Assembly: GCA_027623815.1 (NCBI GenBank)
Contig: JAQBUV010000099.1
Coordinates: forward strand, 1 to 7,623
Direction: 5' to 3'
Source of the DNA: Casp-Chloro-G3 sp002816715
Lineage (GTDB): Bacteria > Chloroflexota > Dehalococcoidia > Lucifugimonadales > UBA3495
DNA length: 7,623 nt
The position numbers were made by a program, and so were the translations under genes. The notes under the pieces were generated by a model. The model was given only the letters and a program-made list of their open reading frames with translations, did no database searches and was not told the origin of the DNA. Below are positions 1 through 5,977 of this stretch, piece by piece (positions within the stretch are counted from its first letter, which is position 1; each line of letters begins with the position of its first letter).

Positions 1-185
1 GTTGGACTTATTATCGGAATGATACCGGCATATATTAACGATCACGTAGCTTGATTAAAATGCGATTGCCCTGACGTAACAAGGCCTGCCAGAACCAAAT
101 CTCCATTTACAGATCTTACCAATCAAGCAAAGTTTCTGGAAAGCTTCATAAAACGCTGCCTGCTTCGAAAATATGCAGATTGAAA

Positions 186-223
186 GTTAGTTGACGAGGC
201 CAATACCGATTCTGTCAGCTAAC
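186..223. repeat. Inverted repeat abutting the large palindrome
   Basis: Positions 186-195 (GTTAGTTGAC) and 214-223 (GTCAGCTAAC) are complementary over 10 bases with a single G-T pair, around an 18-base loop. The second arm ends exactly where the larger palindrome begins (224). The two may therefore be one composite repeat unit, or the first may be the edge of a nested insertion. Confidence 0.45.
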
Positions 224-325
224 GCCGTAAACCGCTCGTGGTGAGCTTGTTGAACCACCACCGAACGGCCAACATGCAATCCTTCGACAGGCTCAGGATG
301 AGGATGAGCGGACTGAATTTACGGC
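224..325. repeat. Large imperfect palindrome, REP-like repeat
   Basis: The ends pair perfectly over 8 bases (GCCGTAAA at 224-231 with TTTACGGC at 318-325). The next 6 bases also pair (CCGCTC at 232-237 with GAGCGG at 306-311) after a 6-base bulge. Inside, each half can fold into its own small hairpin (GTGGT 238-242 with ACCAC 254-258; ATCCT 279-283 with AGGAT 295-299). The two inner segments GAGCTTGTTGAA and TTCGACAGGCTC are reverse complements with two mismatches. The motif around TTCGACAGGCTCAGGATGA belongs to a type of interspersed palindrome I know from many bacterial genomes, including Chloroflexota, and its translations (such as LSLSKD) are a common source of false short proteins. It is probably non-autonomous and multi-copy. 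Confidence 0.7.
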
Positions 326-348
326 CCCGGCAAAGCGAATTGGTACTA

Positions 349-364
349 ACCTGAGTTCGGGAAA
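349..364. repeat. Putative terminal inverted repeat of IS remnant
   Basis: ACCTGAGTTCGGGAAA lies just beyond the 3' end of the transposase remnant, where the right terminal repeat of an IS982-type element would be expected. The partner end is not in the window, so the assignment rests on position and general look only. Confidence 0.3.
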
Positions 365-380
365 GCTGTGAGCGCCGAGT

Positions 381-563
381 TAGAATTTGAAGGTGCTGGT
401 CCGACAAGTTGAGGGAAGGCTTCTTCTCTTGGTGCCAATAGGCGATCAAGCCACCGAACAGGTTAACCAGGAAGTTGGCCACACTACTGTGACGGGTGTG
501 TTCAATCTGCTAGATGTTCTTGAGTTGGTAGTTGATAGGCTCAATTATAGAGTGCTTAGGCAT
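381..563 (-). pseudogene. IS982-family transposase, C-terminal remnant
   Basis: Reading the minus strand gives HSIIEPINYQLKNI, an in-frame TAG (512-510), then QIEHTRHSSVANFLVNL, GGLIAYWHQ and KKPSLNL in the same frame. This closely follows the conserved C-terminal block of IS982-family transposases as I recall it (SIIET.NDQLKN..QIEHTRHRS...F.VNL..GLIAY...KKPSL). The stop codon replaces a residue between two conserved blocks, and Arg of the RHRS motif has become Ser. The N-terminal two-thirds, including the catalytic DDE residues, are missing: upstream the homology ends at about 563 and the sequence passes into a tandem duplication and the tRNA fragment. The element is therefore truncated and inactive. 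The native stop is not clear, because the frame stays open past the likely IS end into the palindromic repeat. Family assignment is from memory of the motif; transposase identity is secure. Confidence 0.75.
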
Positions 564-570
564 CTTCGAT

Positions 571-604
571 GGAGCGAACCAACGAAGGGAGCGAACCAAC
601 GAAG
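571..604. repeat. 17-bp perfect tandem duplication
   Basis: GGAGCGAACCAACGAAG occurs twice in immediate succession (571-587 and 588-604). It sits exactly between the broken transposase and the tRNA fragment, so it is either a product of the rearrangement that joined them or part of the end of the lost element. Confidence 0.85.
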
Positions 605-631
605 CAATGTCGGGGCTGCCGGTCCGCAAAA

Positions 632-665
<34 letters not shown>

Positions 666-713
666 GATTTGCGCACACAGGCCCTCGTTTATAATTTCTG
701 CCAACTACAGCGC

Positions 714-736
714 TTGGGCCAGCAGCCTGTGCCCAA
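714..736 (+). terminator. Hairpin downstream of tRNA fragment
   Basis: TTGGGC (714-719) pairs with GCCCAA (731-736), extended by CAG/CTG (720-722 with 727-729) around a 4-base loop with one bulged T. A T-rich run (CTTTTCTT, about 756-763) follows some 20 bases later, too far for a classical terminator. It may be the old tRNA terminator or a chance fold. Confidence 0.3.
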
Positions 737-811
737 CTTAAATTTCGGGCAGTAGTCTTTTCTTGGTCACTTGATTAACCGGAACCCGTAGACTCTAGGA
801 CTAGCATGAAT

Positions 812-845
812 TAGAAGCGGGCACCGAAATCGGTGCCCGCTTCTA
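812..845 (-). terminator. Strong hairpin terminator of gene 870-1736
   Basis: A perfect 16-bp stem (812-827 with 830-845, or 15 bp with a 4-base loop) lies 24 bases beyond the stop of the minus-strand gene. The 5' arm read on plus is TAGAAGCGGGCACCGA. No real T run follows on either strand, so termination would rely on the stem. It could act in both directions. Confidence 0.8.
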
Positions 846-869
846 TTGTCCTAACCCAAGGTAAGTTGA

Positions 870-1736
870 TTAACGAGGTACCAGGTTGGGAGTGGGCTCA
901 GCAGGCAGAGGCTGGGCCTGCATCTCGCGCGCCCTCGCGGCCAACGCCGGGAAAATGGCGTCCACGACCCGCTGGTCGTAGTCGGCAGCAACACCCGGAT
1001 ATCCAGCTCTAGCGATCATGTCCCGCAGTCGTCCGGTCCGGAAATTCTCCAGCGTCCATTCCAGGGTATCGGTAACCAGGGTCTGATCCCAGAATATGCG
1101 ATGGTTCTTGTTGCGGGGTCCGTAGTGGTAGTGAGGGGCCTGTCGGAAGCAGTCAAAGGCCAGCATTTCAGTTTCTTCCGCGTAAGTTTTTCCCACATTG
1201 CCAGCCAGATCAGCCAGAACGTGAATGGCCAGTCCGCCATCACCACCAGCCTGCTTGCGCATCTCCAGACCAAACCGGAAGTTGCCGGCCTCGAACATGT
1301 CAGTGCCCCGGTTGTGCTTCACGGTGTTCCGGCCGGAGGCAAACAGTTCACGAGCCTTGGGATCTAGTTCATCCAGCGCATGCCCGACATCATGCAGGTC
1401 TACTTTACCGGCGATGTCGGCATAACCGGCTTCCGTGAGCATCTCACGAAGCTTGGTGCGAATCTGACCCACCGACCAGCCAATGGGGTTGCCATCAACG
1501 GTGGGGTCCATCCGGCAAACCCGGTTCTTGCCCTCGGGGCCATAGACGTAACTGCGCTCAAGGTCGAAGCAGTTGAAGCGTAGTAGGGTCGTCTCAGTTC
1601 CGCCAACGTCTGCAACTACCAGGATTACTACACCCTGGTCCGCATGGTCTTGGAGATTCCCGTCCCACAGTTCGTGCTGGAGGATCAAGGAAACTGGGCC
1701 CGCCTCAAATTTATCCCGTGCTTTTTGCTGCATCAC
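870..1736 (-). CDS. Uncharacterised protein with two tandem copies of one domain
   Basis: The 288-residue predicted protein has no signal peptide or membrane segment, so it is probably cytoplasmic. I do not recognise a named function. It contains an internal duplication of about 100 residues: copy A about 8-109 and copy B about 146-250. Matching landmarks are FEAG (10-13 / 148-151), a beta-type hydrophobic run with AD (42-43 / 175-176), F[ND]CF (54-57 / 194-197), Y-x-YGP (63-67 / 203-207), KN (70-71 / 210-211), Trp (87 / 227), Arg (93 / 233) and AGY (103-105 / 244-246). The shared Cys, Tyr-Tyr and Lys-Asn residues look like a conserved site. A linker with H115, H119 and H141 joins the copies, and the C-terminus is proline-rich. 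AAGGAGG (1750-1744) precedes the GTG start at 1736 by 7 bases; the next codon is ATG (1733), an alternative start. An extended -10 promoter lies upstream and a strong hairpin downstream, so it is a single-gene transcript. Confidence 0.85.
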   Translation of the reverse strand: MMQQKARDKFEAGPVSLILQHELWDGNLQDHADQGVVILVVADVGGTETTLLRFNCFDLERSYVYGPEGKNRVCRMDPTVDGNPIGWSVGQIRTKLREMLTEAGYADIAGKVDLHDVGHALDELDPKARELFASGRNTVKHNRGTDMFEAGNFRFGLEMRKQAGGDGGLAIHVLADLAGNVGKTYAEETEMLAFDCFRQAPHYHYGPRNKNHRIFWDQTLVTDTLEWTLENFRTGRLRDMIARAGYPGVAADYDQRVVDAIFPALAARAREMQAQPLPAEPTPNLVPR

Positions 1737-1785
1737 AGCATAACCTCCTTGTAGGTGGAATTTTGAGTTTTTGGCGTTTGATTTT

Positions 1786-1799
1786 CGCCTTCAAAGGCG
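1786..1799. promoter_or_regulatory. Palindrome at the predicted start site, possible operator
   Basis: CGCCTT (1786-1791) and AAGGCG (1794-1799) form a perfect 14-bp palindrome immediately after the -10 box, covering the expected transcription start of the minus-strand gene. A repressor bound there would block initiation. Regulator identity is unknown. Confidence 0.35.
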
Positions 1800-1800
1800 T

Positions 1801-1809
1801 ATTATACCA
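1801..1809 (-). promoter_or_regulatory. Extended -10 promoter of gene 870-1736
   Basis: On the minus strand the sequence reads TGGTATAAT, a perfect -10 hexamer (1806-1801) with the TGn extension (1809-1807). No good -35 is found 16-18 bases upstream, which is acceptable for an extended -10 promoter. The start would fall near 1794, giving a leader of about 58 bases. Confidence 0.65.
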
Positions 1810-2074
1810 CTAGACACAAATATTTCGGTAGAGTCGAAAAAATCGGTTAATATTCCCAACTGTATCCCCACTGATAACCGCAAATGACTCTTTCTGTCAT
1901 ATAAACTATATAGCAAAAAAATTATAGCAATCAGAAACTTCACGAAAATCAGACTCGCAGTCGGCTACAGCCACAGTCGTTCAGCTGCCGCTCTATCTCG
2001 ACCGTTAGAACGACTAGCGTAATGGGACTGGTTAACTGGCCACTGCTCAGCACAACGGATAAGGATAATAACAA

Positions 2075-2578
2075 ATGATAAGGGGTACCTGGTGGACTTA
2101 TGCTCTCTGGACCGGTAGAACTTTGGCCGGCTTCACCGCCGCGGTGCTGCTAGCCTTTGGCGGTGACATAACCGGCAGAGTGATCAACTTATTGCTTGGG
2201 TTTCCCTGGTCGCAGCAAGTACATGTGAATATCCACCTGGTTGCCATTGGCATTGGCGCCGGGATTGGCGCGCACTTGGGCTGGATGAATTTCAGCCTCA
2301 ACCGATACTGGGGGTTGGCCATCCTGGCAATAGTATTGACTGCCAGTGTCATTGGGGTTTATTTGGGCCGCGCCTTAGGGCCGGGAGTTGATCCCTCCTA
2401 TTGGTGGAGCCGATACGCCGTCGATTCCACGATCCACATCAGCGCAGCGATCGCCGGGACGGTTGTTGCAACTACTGTTGGACTAACCCATCAGATCATT
2501 CTGATTCGTCGGGACAATTCCAGACAGCATATATCGTCAATGACCACCACTGGTTCACATTCGCCTAATTTGCCGTAG
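2075..2578 (+). CDS. Small polytopic membrane protein, function unknown
   Basis: This 167-residue protein has four likely membrane segments at about 14-30, 51-71, 78-101 and 120-144. Helix 2 is glycine-rich (GIGAGIGAHLGW, 59-70), suggesting tight helix packing. Histidines sit in or beside helices (H50, H54, H67, H121, H139). Between helices 3 and 4 is GPGVDPSYWWSRY (102-114), which looks like a conserved aromatic loop. The C-terminal tail (about 145-167) is polar, rich in Ser and Thr and probably disordered. I know similar hypothetical proteins from Chloroflexota but no function. The ATG is preceded by AAGGA (2061-2065) at 9 bases. It stands alone, divergent from the duplicated-domain gene and far upstream of the transport operon. 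Confidence 0.85.
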   Translation: MIRGTWWTYALWTGRTLAGFTAAVLLAFGGDITGRVINLLLGFPWSQQVHVNIHLVAIGIGAGIGAHLGWMNFSLNRYWGLAILAIVLTASVIGVYLGRALGPGVDPSYWWSRYAVDSTIHISAAIAGTVVATTVGLTHQIILIRRDNSRQHISSMTTTGSHSPNLP

Positions 2579-2603
2579 TGTTAATGATGCAATTCTATAT
2601 ATA

Positions 2604-2627
2604 GTGGCCCCATATGTGGCCCCATGT
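2604..2627. repeat. 12-bp tandem repeat
   Basis: GTGGCCCCATAT (2604-2615) is followed directly by GTGGCCCCATGT (2616-2627), differing at one base, flanked by TATATATA-like sequence. It lies about 25 bases after the membrane-protein stop. Purpose unknown. Confidence 0.8.
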
Positions 2628-2657
2628 ATAGTAGCCTTTCGGTTTCGCCGCCACAAA

Positions 2658-2703
2658 TCTGCCCTAGCGCGATCCAGGTCAGAGGATCGGTCATTGAGGC
2701 AGA
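2658..2703 (+). other. Two-tier hairpin after the membrane-protein gene
   Basis: An outer stem TCTGCC/GGCAGA (2658-2663 with 2698-2703) encloses an inner stem CGATCC/GGATCG (2670-2675 with 2684-2689) with an 8-base loop. There is no T run, so it is not a classical terminator, but it is the only candidate 3' structure for the gene ending at 2578. Confidence 0.4.
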
Positions 2704-2890
2704 CCCCCATTGACTATTCATCGACTACTTCTTTCAATCTCAGATAGGGTTCAGCCAACGCCCTAACATAAATGACGAAATATAACACTATTTGCCGTTA
2801 GCATATTCATAATATGTTCACTACATAAACGTTTTTGTCTATAAACATTAACAAATGGCACTTTCTGCCGCAAGGTGCTCCGCCACTGGA

Positions 2891-2920
2891 TTGACAATCA
2901 GTTACCTTAGATGCTAGGAT
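2891..2920 (+). promoter_or_regulatory. Sigma70-type promoter for the transport operon
   Basis: A perfect -35 TTGACA (2891-2896) is followed after 18 bases by TAGGAT (2915-2920), which carries a TGn extension (TGC, 2912-2914). The start would be near 2927, leaving a leader of about 230 bases before the binding-protein TTG start. Confidence 0.6.
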
Positions 2921-3145
2921 TTTGGCGTATTCTGGAGGCCTAATGATCGGGCAGCGATTCTGATATTGACGTATCGTGCTAAATAGCATCATACAATTTC
3001 GATTTCAGACAGTTGCCCTTCTTTACCGCAACCGGCTTCGGTGGCGCAAGTCACCTCCCGTCCATTGACAGCTAGTTGCCCCGATCACAGGGAGTTCTCC
3101 GAGACTATCGGCCAGACATTGATGTCGAAAGCGGCACAATCACTT

Positions 3146-3151
3146 AGGAGG
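3146..3151 (+). promoter_or_regulatory. Ribosome binding site fixing a TTG start
   Basis: AGGAGG ends 6 bases before TTG at 3158. Neither the upstream GTG (3041) nor the ATG (3122) in the same frame has a comparable site. This decides the start of the substrate-binding protein. Confidence 0.8.
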
Positions 3152-3157
3152 GAAACC

Positions 3158-4897
3158 TTGGAATTATCATCACATGTTCGAGTAAGACCCTGGCAATGGT
3201 TAGTCCCGGCAGTAGCCATGTTGTTGCTGTTGGGTGTCGCCTGCGGCAGCGCACCCGCATCGGATGACGTTCCGACGACCGCGTCGGTTAGTCCCGGCGG
3301 CACGGCAATACCCCAAGCCACCAGCCCATCTGGCGATGTTACGATAAGCCCGGATAAATTGACCTGGATGATCGGCGGGTGGGGCACCGGCCGGTTTGAC
3401 TCCGCTCTGGCCGGCACTGGCGGCGGTAACAACTACTCTAGAATTCTCCACGGATATCCCATTGCCGCCAATGAAAAGGGCGAAATGATCCCCGGAATCG
3501 CCTCTGATTGGGGAGTTTCCCCCGACGGACTGACTTGGACCGTCACCATCAGAGACGGAGTCAAGTTCCACGACGGGACTGACCTGACCGCGGCCGACGT
3601 CGCCTGGACCTGGGAACATGAATGGGGCAACCCCGATGTTGTGAACTATTCGGTTTCCACTACCTCCCAGACCCAGGCCCGTATCACGGAAAAGGTGGAG
3701 CAGACCGGGCCAAACGAGGTCAGCGCCACAATGAGCCAGATCGTTTCAGGCTTCCCAGCGGGAATCCTGTCGGAGGCCGGACCCAACTGGCTCGGCCATA
3801 TCCTGCCCAAGCGGGATGCGATACACGATGAGGCCGCTGAAGAGGCCTACGACCGAAACCCCATCGGCGCTGGCCCAATGAAGCTGACCCGCCACGTCCA
3901 GTCTGAGGTTATGGCCTTTGAGCGGTTCGACGACTTCTACTACCAGCCAGCCAATGGCCTGCCCGAAGACCGCCGGGTCAAATTCACCGAGTTGGACCTG
4001 GTCCTGGTGTCTGAAGAGTCCACCCGAGTGTCCGCTTTGCGGTCTGGTGAGGCCGACATCGTTCCGGCCAGCCTGAACACCCGTAGCCAGGTGGAATCAG
4101 GCGGGGGACGCCTGGTATTCGGACAGGAAGGCGTTTACGCACGTCCCATCTTCTGGGGTTGCTGGAGGCAGGATGTTACCTTCCCCTGCTCCGACAAAAG
4201 GGTGCGGCAGGCCTTCGCCTATGCCCTGAACAAAGACCTCATCCGCGACCGTCTTTATGGTGGTGAGGAAGTGTTCCAGACCAAGGGTTGGCAGTTCGTA
4301 ACGCCCAGCTCCCTGGGTTACAGCCCAGAGCTGGATCCGTTCCCCTACGACCCGGACAAGGCCCGCCAGTTGATGGCCGACGCTGGTTATCCTGGCGGAG
4401 AAGGCTTTGGCCTATTCATTGTCAATACCTGGGTCTCTACATCGATGCCTCTGGTGCCCGAATCGGCGCAACTGGCTGCCGACATGTGGCGGCAGGAATT
4501 GGGCATTGAAGTTGAAGTCCGGGTTGGCGACGAAGGAGCTTTGAACCGGGCCAGTCGTACTGACGAGTTGCACGGCCAGTTCACCTGGCGGGACAATGAA
4601 GCTCGGCTGGACGGCGGCAGCATCCTGTTGTCCTCTTACGGCTCTCCTGACCAGGGCAACCGATTGCACGAAGACGCTGAGTTATATGACCTGATCGGCG
4701 AGAAATTGTCGGTGGTGGACCCGGTAGAACGCGGTGCGGCCCTTAATGAAGTCTACCGCCGTCTGCATGACGAGCAGTATGAGATTGGCGTCGGCTATGT
4801 TAATATCCCCTGGGGAGTAGGCCCCAACGTTTTGACCTGGCAGCCCTTCACCTTCGCGTTCTACCCGTCAGGGCTGCACACCATAACCCTAAAGTAA
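3158..4897 (+). CDS. Peptide-type ABC importer, substrate-binding lipoprotein
   Basis: This is an extracytoplasmic family 5 solute-binding protein (SBP_bac_5; DppA/OppA type) that captures an extracellular oligopeptide or other small organic solute for the two permeases downstream. From the TTG start it is 579 residues, normal for the family. It begins with a lipoprotein signal peptide: Arg8 and Arg10, a hydrophobic core at about 14-28, then GVA-Cys29, an acceptable lipobox, followed by a Ser/Thr/Pro-rich tether. Family hallmarks are DGLTWTV (123-129), RDGVKFHDG (132-140) with TAADV (144-148), VRQAFAYALNKDLI (349-362) and YDPDKARQLMADAGYPGG (397-414). Cys335 and Cys344 are the only other cysteines and probably form a disulfide on the exported protein. 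Substrate cannot be read from sequence; the family also carries metals, opines and sugars. Confidence 0.93.
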   Translation: MELSSHVRVRPWQWLVPAVAMLLLLGVACGSAPASDDVPTTASVSPGGTAIPQATSPSGDVTISPDKLTWMIGGWGTGRFDSALAGTGGGNNYSRILHGYPIAANEKGEMIPGIASDWGVSPDGLTWTVTIRDGVKFHDGTDLTAADVAWTWEHEWGNPDVVNYSVSTTSQTQARITEKVEQTGPNEVSATMSQIVSGFPAGILSEAGPNWLGHILPKRDAIHDEAAEEAYDRNPIGAGPMKLTRHVQSEVMAFERFDDFYYQPANGLPEDRRVKFTELDLVLVSEESTRVSALRSGEADIVPASLNTRSQVESGGGRLVFGQEGVYARPIFWGCWRQDVTFPCSDKRVRQAFAYALNKDLIRDRLYGGEEVFQTKGWQFVTPSSLGYSPELDPFPYDPDKARQLMADAGYPGGEGFGLFIVNTWVSTSMPLVPESAQLAADMWRQELGIEVEVRVGDEGALNRASRTDELHGQFTWRDNEARLDGGSILLSSYGSPDQGNRLHEDAELYDLIGEKLSVVDPVERGAALNEVYRRLHDEQYEIGVGYVNIPWGVGPNVLTWQPFTFAFYPSGLHTITLK

Positions 4898-4910
4898 TAA
4901 CCCTAAAATA
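4883..4910 (+). repeat. 14-bp tandem repeat across the stop codon
   Basis: ATAACCCTAAAGTA (4883-4896) is followed by ATAACCCTAAAATA (4897-4910), one mismatch. The first copy encodes the last residues and most of the stop codon of the binding protein, so the duplication adds only non-coding sequence. Confidence 0.75.
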
Positions 4911-4933
4911 GAGTATTTACAAGCAACCAGTTT

Positions 4934-4966
4934 CTGTGCCCATTGCATCCAAGAAAGCAGGCACAG
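4934..4966 (+). other. Small hairpin between binding protein and permeases
   Basis: CTGTGCC (4934-4940) pairs with GGCACAG (4960-4966) around a 19-base loop. It precedes the stronger 15-bp hairpin and may help protect the 3' end of the upstream message. Confidence 0.35.
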
Positions 4967-4974
4967 CGTAGTTT

Positions 4975-5018
4975 AGTGGAAGACCAACCGGTGCCGCGCA
5001 TTGGGTTGGTCTTCCACT
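4975..5018 (+). terminator. Intra-operon hairpin, likely partial terminator
   Basis: A perfect 15-bp stem (4975-4989 AGTGGAAGACCAACC with 5004-5018) with a 14-base loop lies 77 bases after the binding-protein stop and 30 bases before the first permease. No T run follows. In binding-protein operons such hairpins often leave the binding-protein message in excess by partial termination or by blocking 3' decay, and that is the likely role. Confidence 0.75.
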
Positions 5019-5048
5019 CTATTAGTATGAACAAGGCGGACAGCACCA

Positions 5049-5966
5049 TTGCAACGTTATATTTTAGTTAGAGTCTTCCAGGCATTATTGACGCTATGGC
5101 TCTTGAGCCTGGTCGTATTCCTCAGTGTCCAATTTACCGGAGACCCGGCTATTTACCTTTTGGGCGCTGACTCAACCGACGCCGACTATGAACAACTCAA
5201 GAAAAACCTGGGGTTGGACCGGCCCTTACCGGTTCAGTACTGGGGATTCCTCAGGCGGGCCGTGGTCGGGGATTTCGGCAGGTCTCCTATTTTGGGTCGT
5301 CCCGCCCGGGACGTCCTATTTGAACGGTTCCCAGCCACTTTGCAGCTAGCTGGAGTGGCAATGGTATTGACCATAGTAGTTGGAGTGCCGTTAGGCATAC
5401 TGTCGGCCATCAAAAGAGGCAGCATTTTTGACAAGTTCGGCAAGTTTTTCGCGATTCTGGGGATAGCCACGCCCAACTTCTGGATCGCCATTATGCTGAT
5501 ATTGCTATTTGGGGCGATTCTCGGCTGGCTCCCAACCTACGGTAGAGGCGGGGTCAAACACTTTATCTTGCCCGCGTTTGTACTTGGCTGGGGGGGAATG
5601 GCCGGGATGGTCCGCTTGGGGCGTTCCAGCATGCTGGATGTCCTGGATAGCGAGTATGTGAAATTTGCCAGGATCAAAGGGCTGTCCGAGAAGGCTGTGA
5701 TACTCAAGCACGCCCTCAAAAACGCCCTGATTCCACTACTCACCTTTGGCGGACTTACTCTGGCTGGTCTGCTCAACGGGTCGGTAGCGATTGAAGTAGT
5801 GTTTGCCTGGCCCGGGGTAGGCCGCTTGCTGCTGGAAGGCATCACCCGCCGAGATTTCCCGATAGTGCAGGCCGCCGTACTGGCATCGGGGCTGTTCTAT
5901 ATCATTACCGCCCTGGTGGTGGATATCCTATATGCCTACGTCAACCCTAGAATCCGGTATGACTAA
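5049..5966 (+). CDS. ABC importer permease, DppB/OppB type
   Basis: This inner-membrane permease half of a peptide-type importer pairs with the downstream DppC-like subunit to form the channel. The 305 residues fit the family. Membrane segments lie at about 8-29, 98-120, 133-158, 172-190, 225-250 and 275-298. The N-terminal FTGDPA (29-34), followed by a periplasmic stretch with LGLDRPLPVQYW, is typical of DppB proteins. The cytoplasmic EAA-type loop that contacts the ATPase begins at Glu202 (EYVKFARIKGLS, then KHALKNALIP), and VFAWPGVGRLL precedes the last helix. The predicted start is TTG, with a modest AAGGCGGA site (5033-5040). The stop codon overlaps the ribosome site of the next gene, so the two permeases are translationally close. 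The likely substrate follows that of the binding protein and is unknown. Confidence 0.94.
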   Translation: MQRYILVRVFQALLTLWLLSLVVFLSVQFTGDPAIYLLGADSTDADYEQLKKNLGLDRPLPVQYWGFLRRAVVGDFGRSPILGRPARDVLFERFPATLQLAGVAMVLTIVVGVPLGILSAIKRGSIFDKFGKFFAILGIATPNFWIAIMLILLFGAILGWLPTYGRGGVKHFILPAFVLGWGGMAGMVRLGRSSMLDVLDSEYVKFARIKGLSEKAVILKHALKNALIPLLTFGGLTLAGLLNGSVAIEVVFAWPGVGRLLLEGITRRDFPIVQAAVLASGLFYIITALVVDILYAYVNPRIRYD

Positions 5967-5970
5967 GGAG
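5965..5970 (+). promoter_or_regulatory. Ribosome binding site overlapping a stop codon
   Basis: AAGGAG shares its first two bases with the TAA stop (5964-5966) of the upstream permease and lies 7 bases before the TTG start at 5978, favouring coupled translation. Confidence 0.75.
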
Positions 5971-5977
5971 AGTTCCC

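Larger units (their letters stand above)
1737..2074. other. Divergent intergenic region
   Basis: This 338-base region separates the duplicated-domain gene (minus) from the membrane-protein gene (plus). It holds the extended -10 promoter and start-site palindrome for the minus gene and an AT-rich middle (about 1895-1935) with the palindrome CTATATAG (1906-1913) and the inverted repeat ATGAC/GTCAT (1884-1888 / 1896-1900). The remainder, about 1940-2055, shows no recognisable feature. I found no convincing -35/-10 pair for the plus-strand gene. Confidence 0.6.
2579..3157. other. Long non-coding region upstream of the transport operon
   Basis: It contains a short tandem repeat (2604-2627), a two-tier hairpin (2658-2703), an AT-rich segment with CATATT/AATATG (2802-2807 / 2811-2816), a sigma70-type promoter (2891-2920) and the leader of the binding-protein gene. 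A frame in phase with that gene stays open back to a GTG at 3041, but no ribosome site precedes it, so I treat 3041-3157 as leader. Confidence 0.6.

Noticed and set aside
1..54. Open frame from the left edge reading VGLIIGMIPAYINDHVA then TGA
   Set aside because: It could be the tail of a membrane protein, but 17 residues without any family motif are too few to support a gene.
571..604. The 17-bp tandem copies as a CRISPR or iteron array
   Set aside because: There are only two copies with no spacer and no cas or replication gene nearby.
669..845. Possible small RNA from a TTGCGC/TATAAT pair (669-695) to the hairpin at 812-845
   Set aside because: The spacer is 15 bases, the -35 is poor, and the hairpin is better explained as the terminator of the minus-strand gene.
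2966..2997. TTGACG with TACAAT as a second promoter for the operon
   Set aside because: The spacing is 20 bases, beyond the usual range, and the better promoter at 2891-2920 lies just upstream.
3041..3157. GTG at 3041 or ATG at 3122 as start of the binding protein
   Set aside because: Neither has a ribosome site, and starting there would put 28-40 extra polar residues before the lipoprotein signal peptide; TTG 3158 has AGGAGG at 6 bases.
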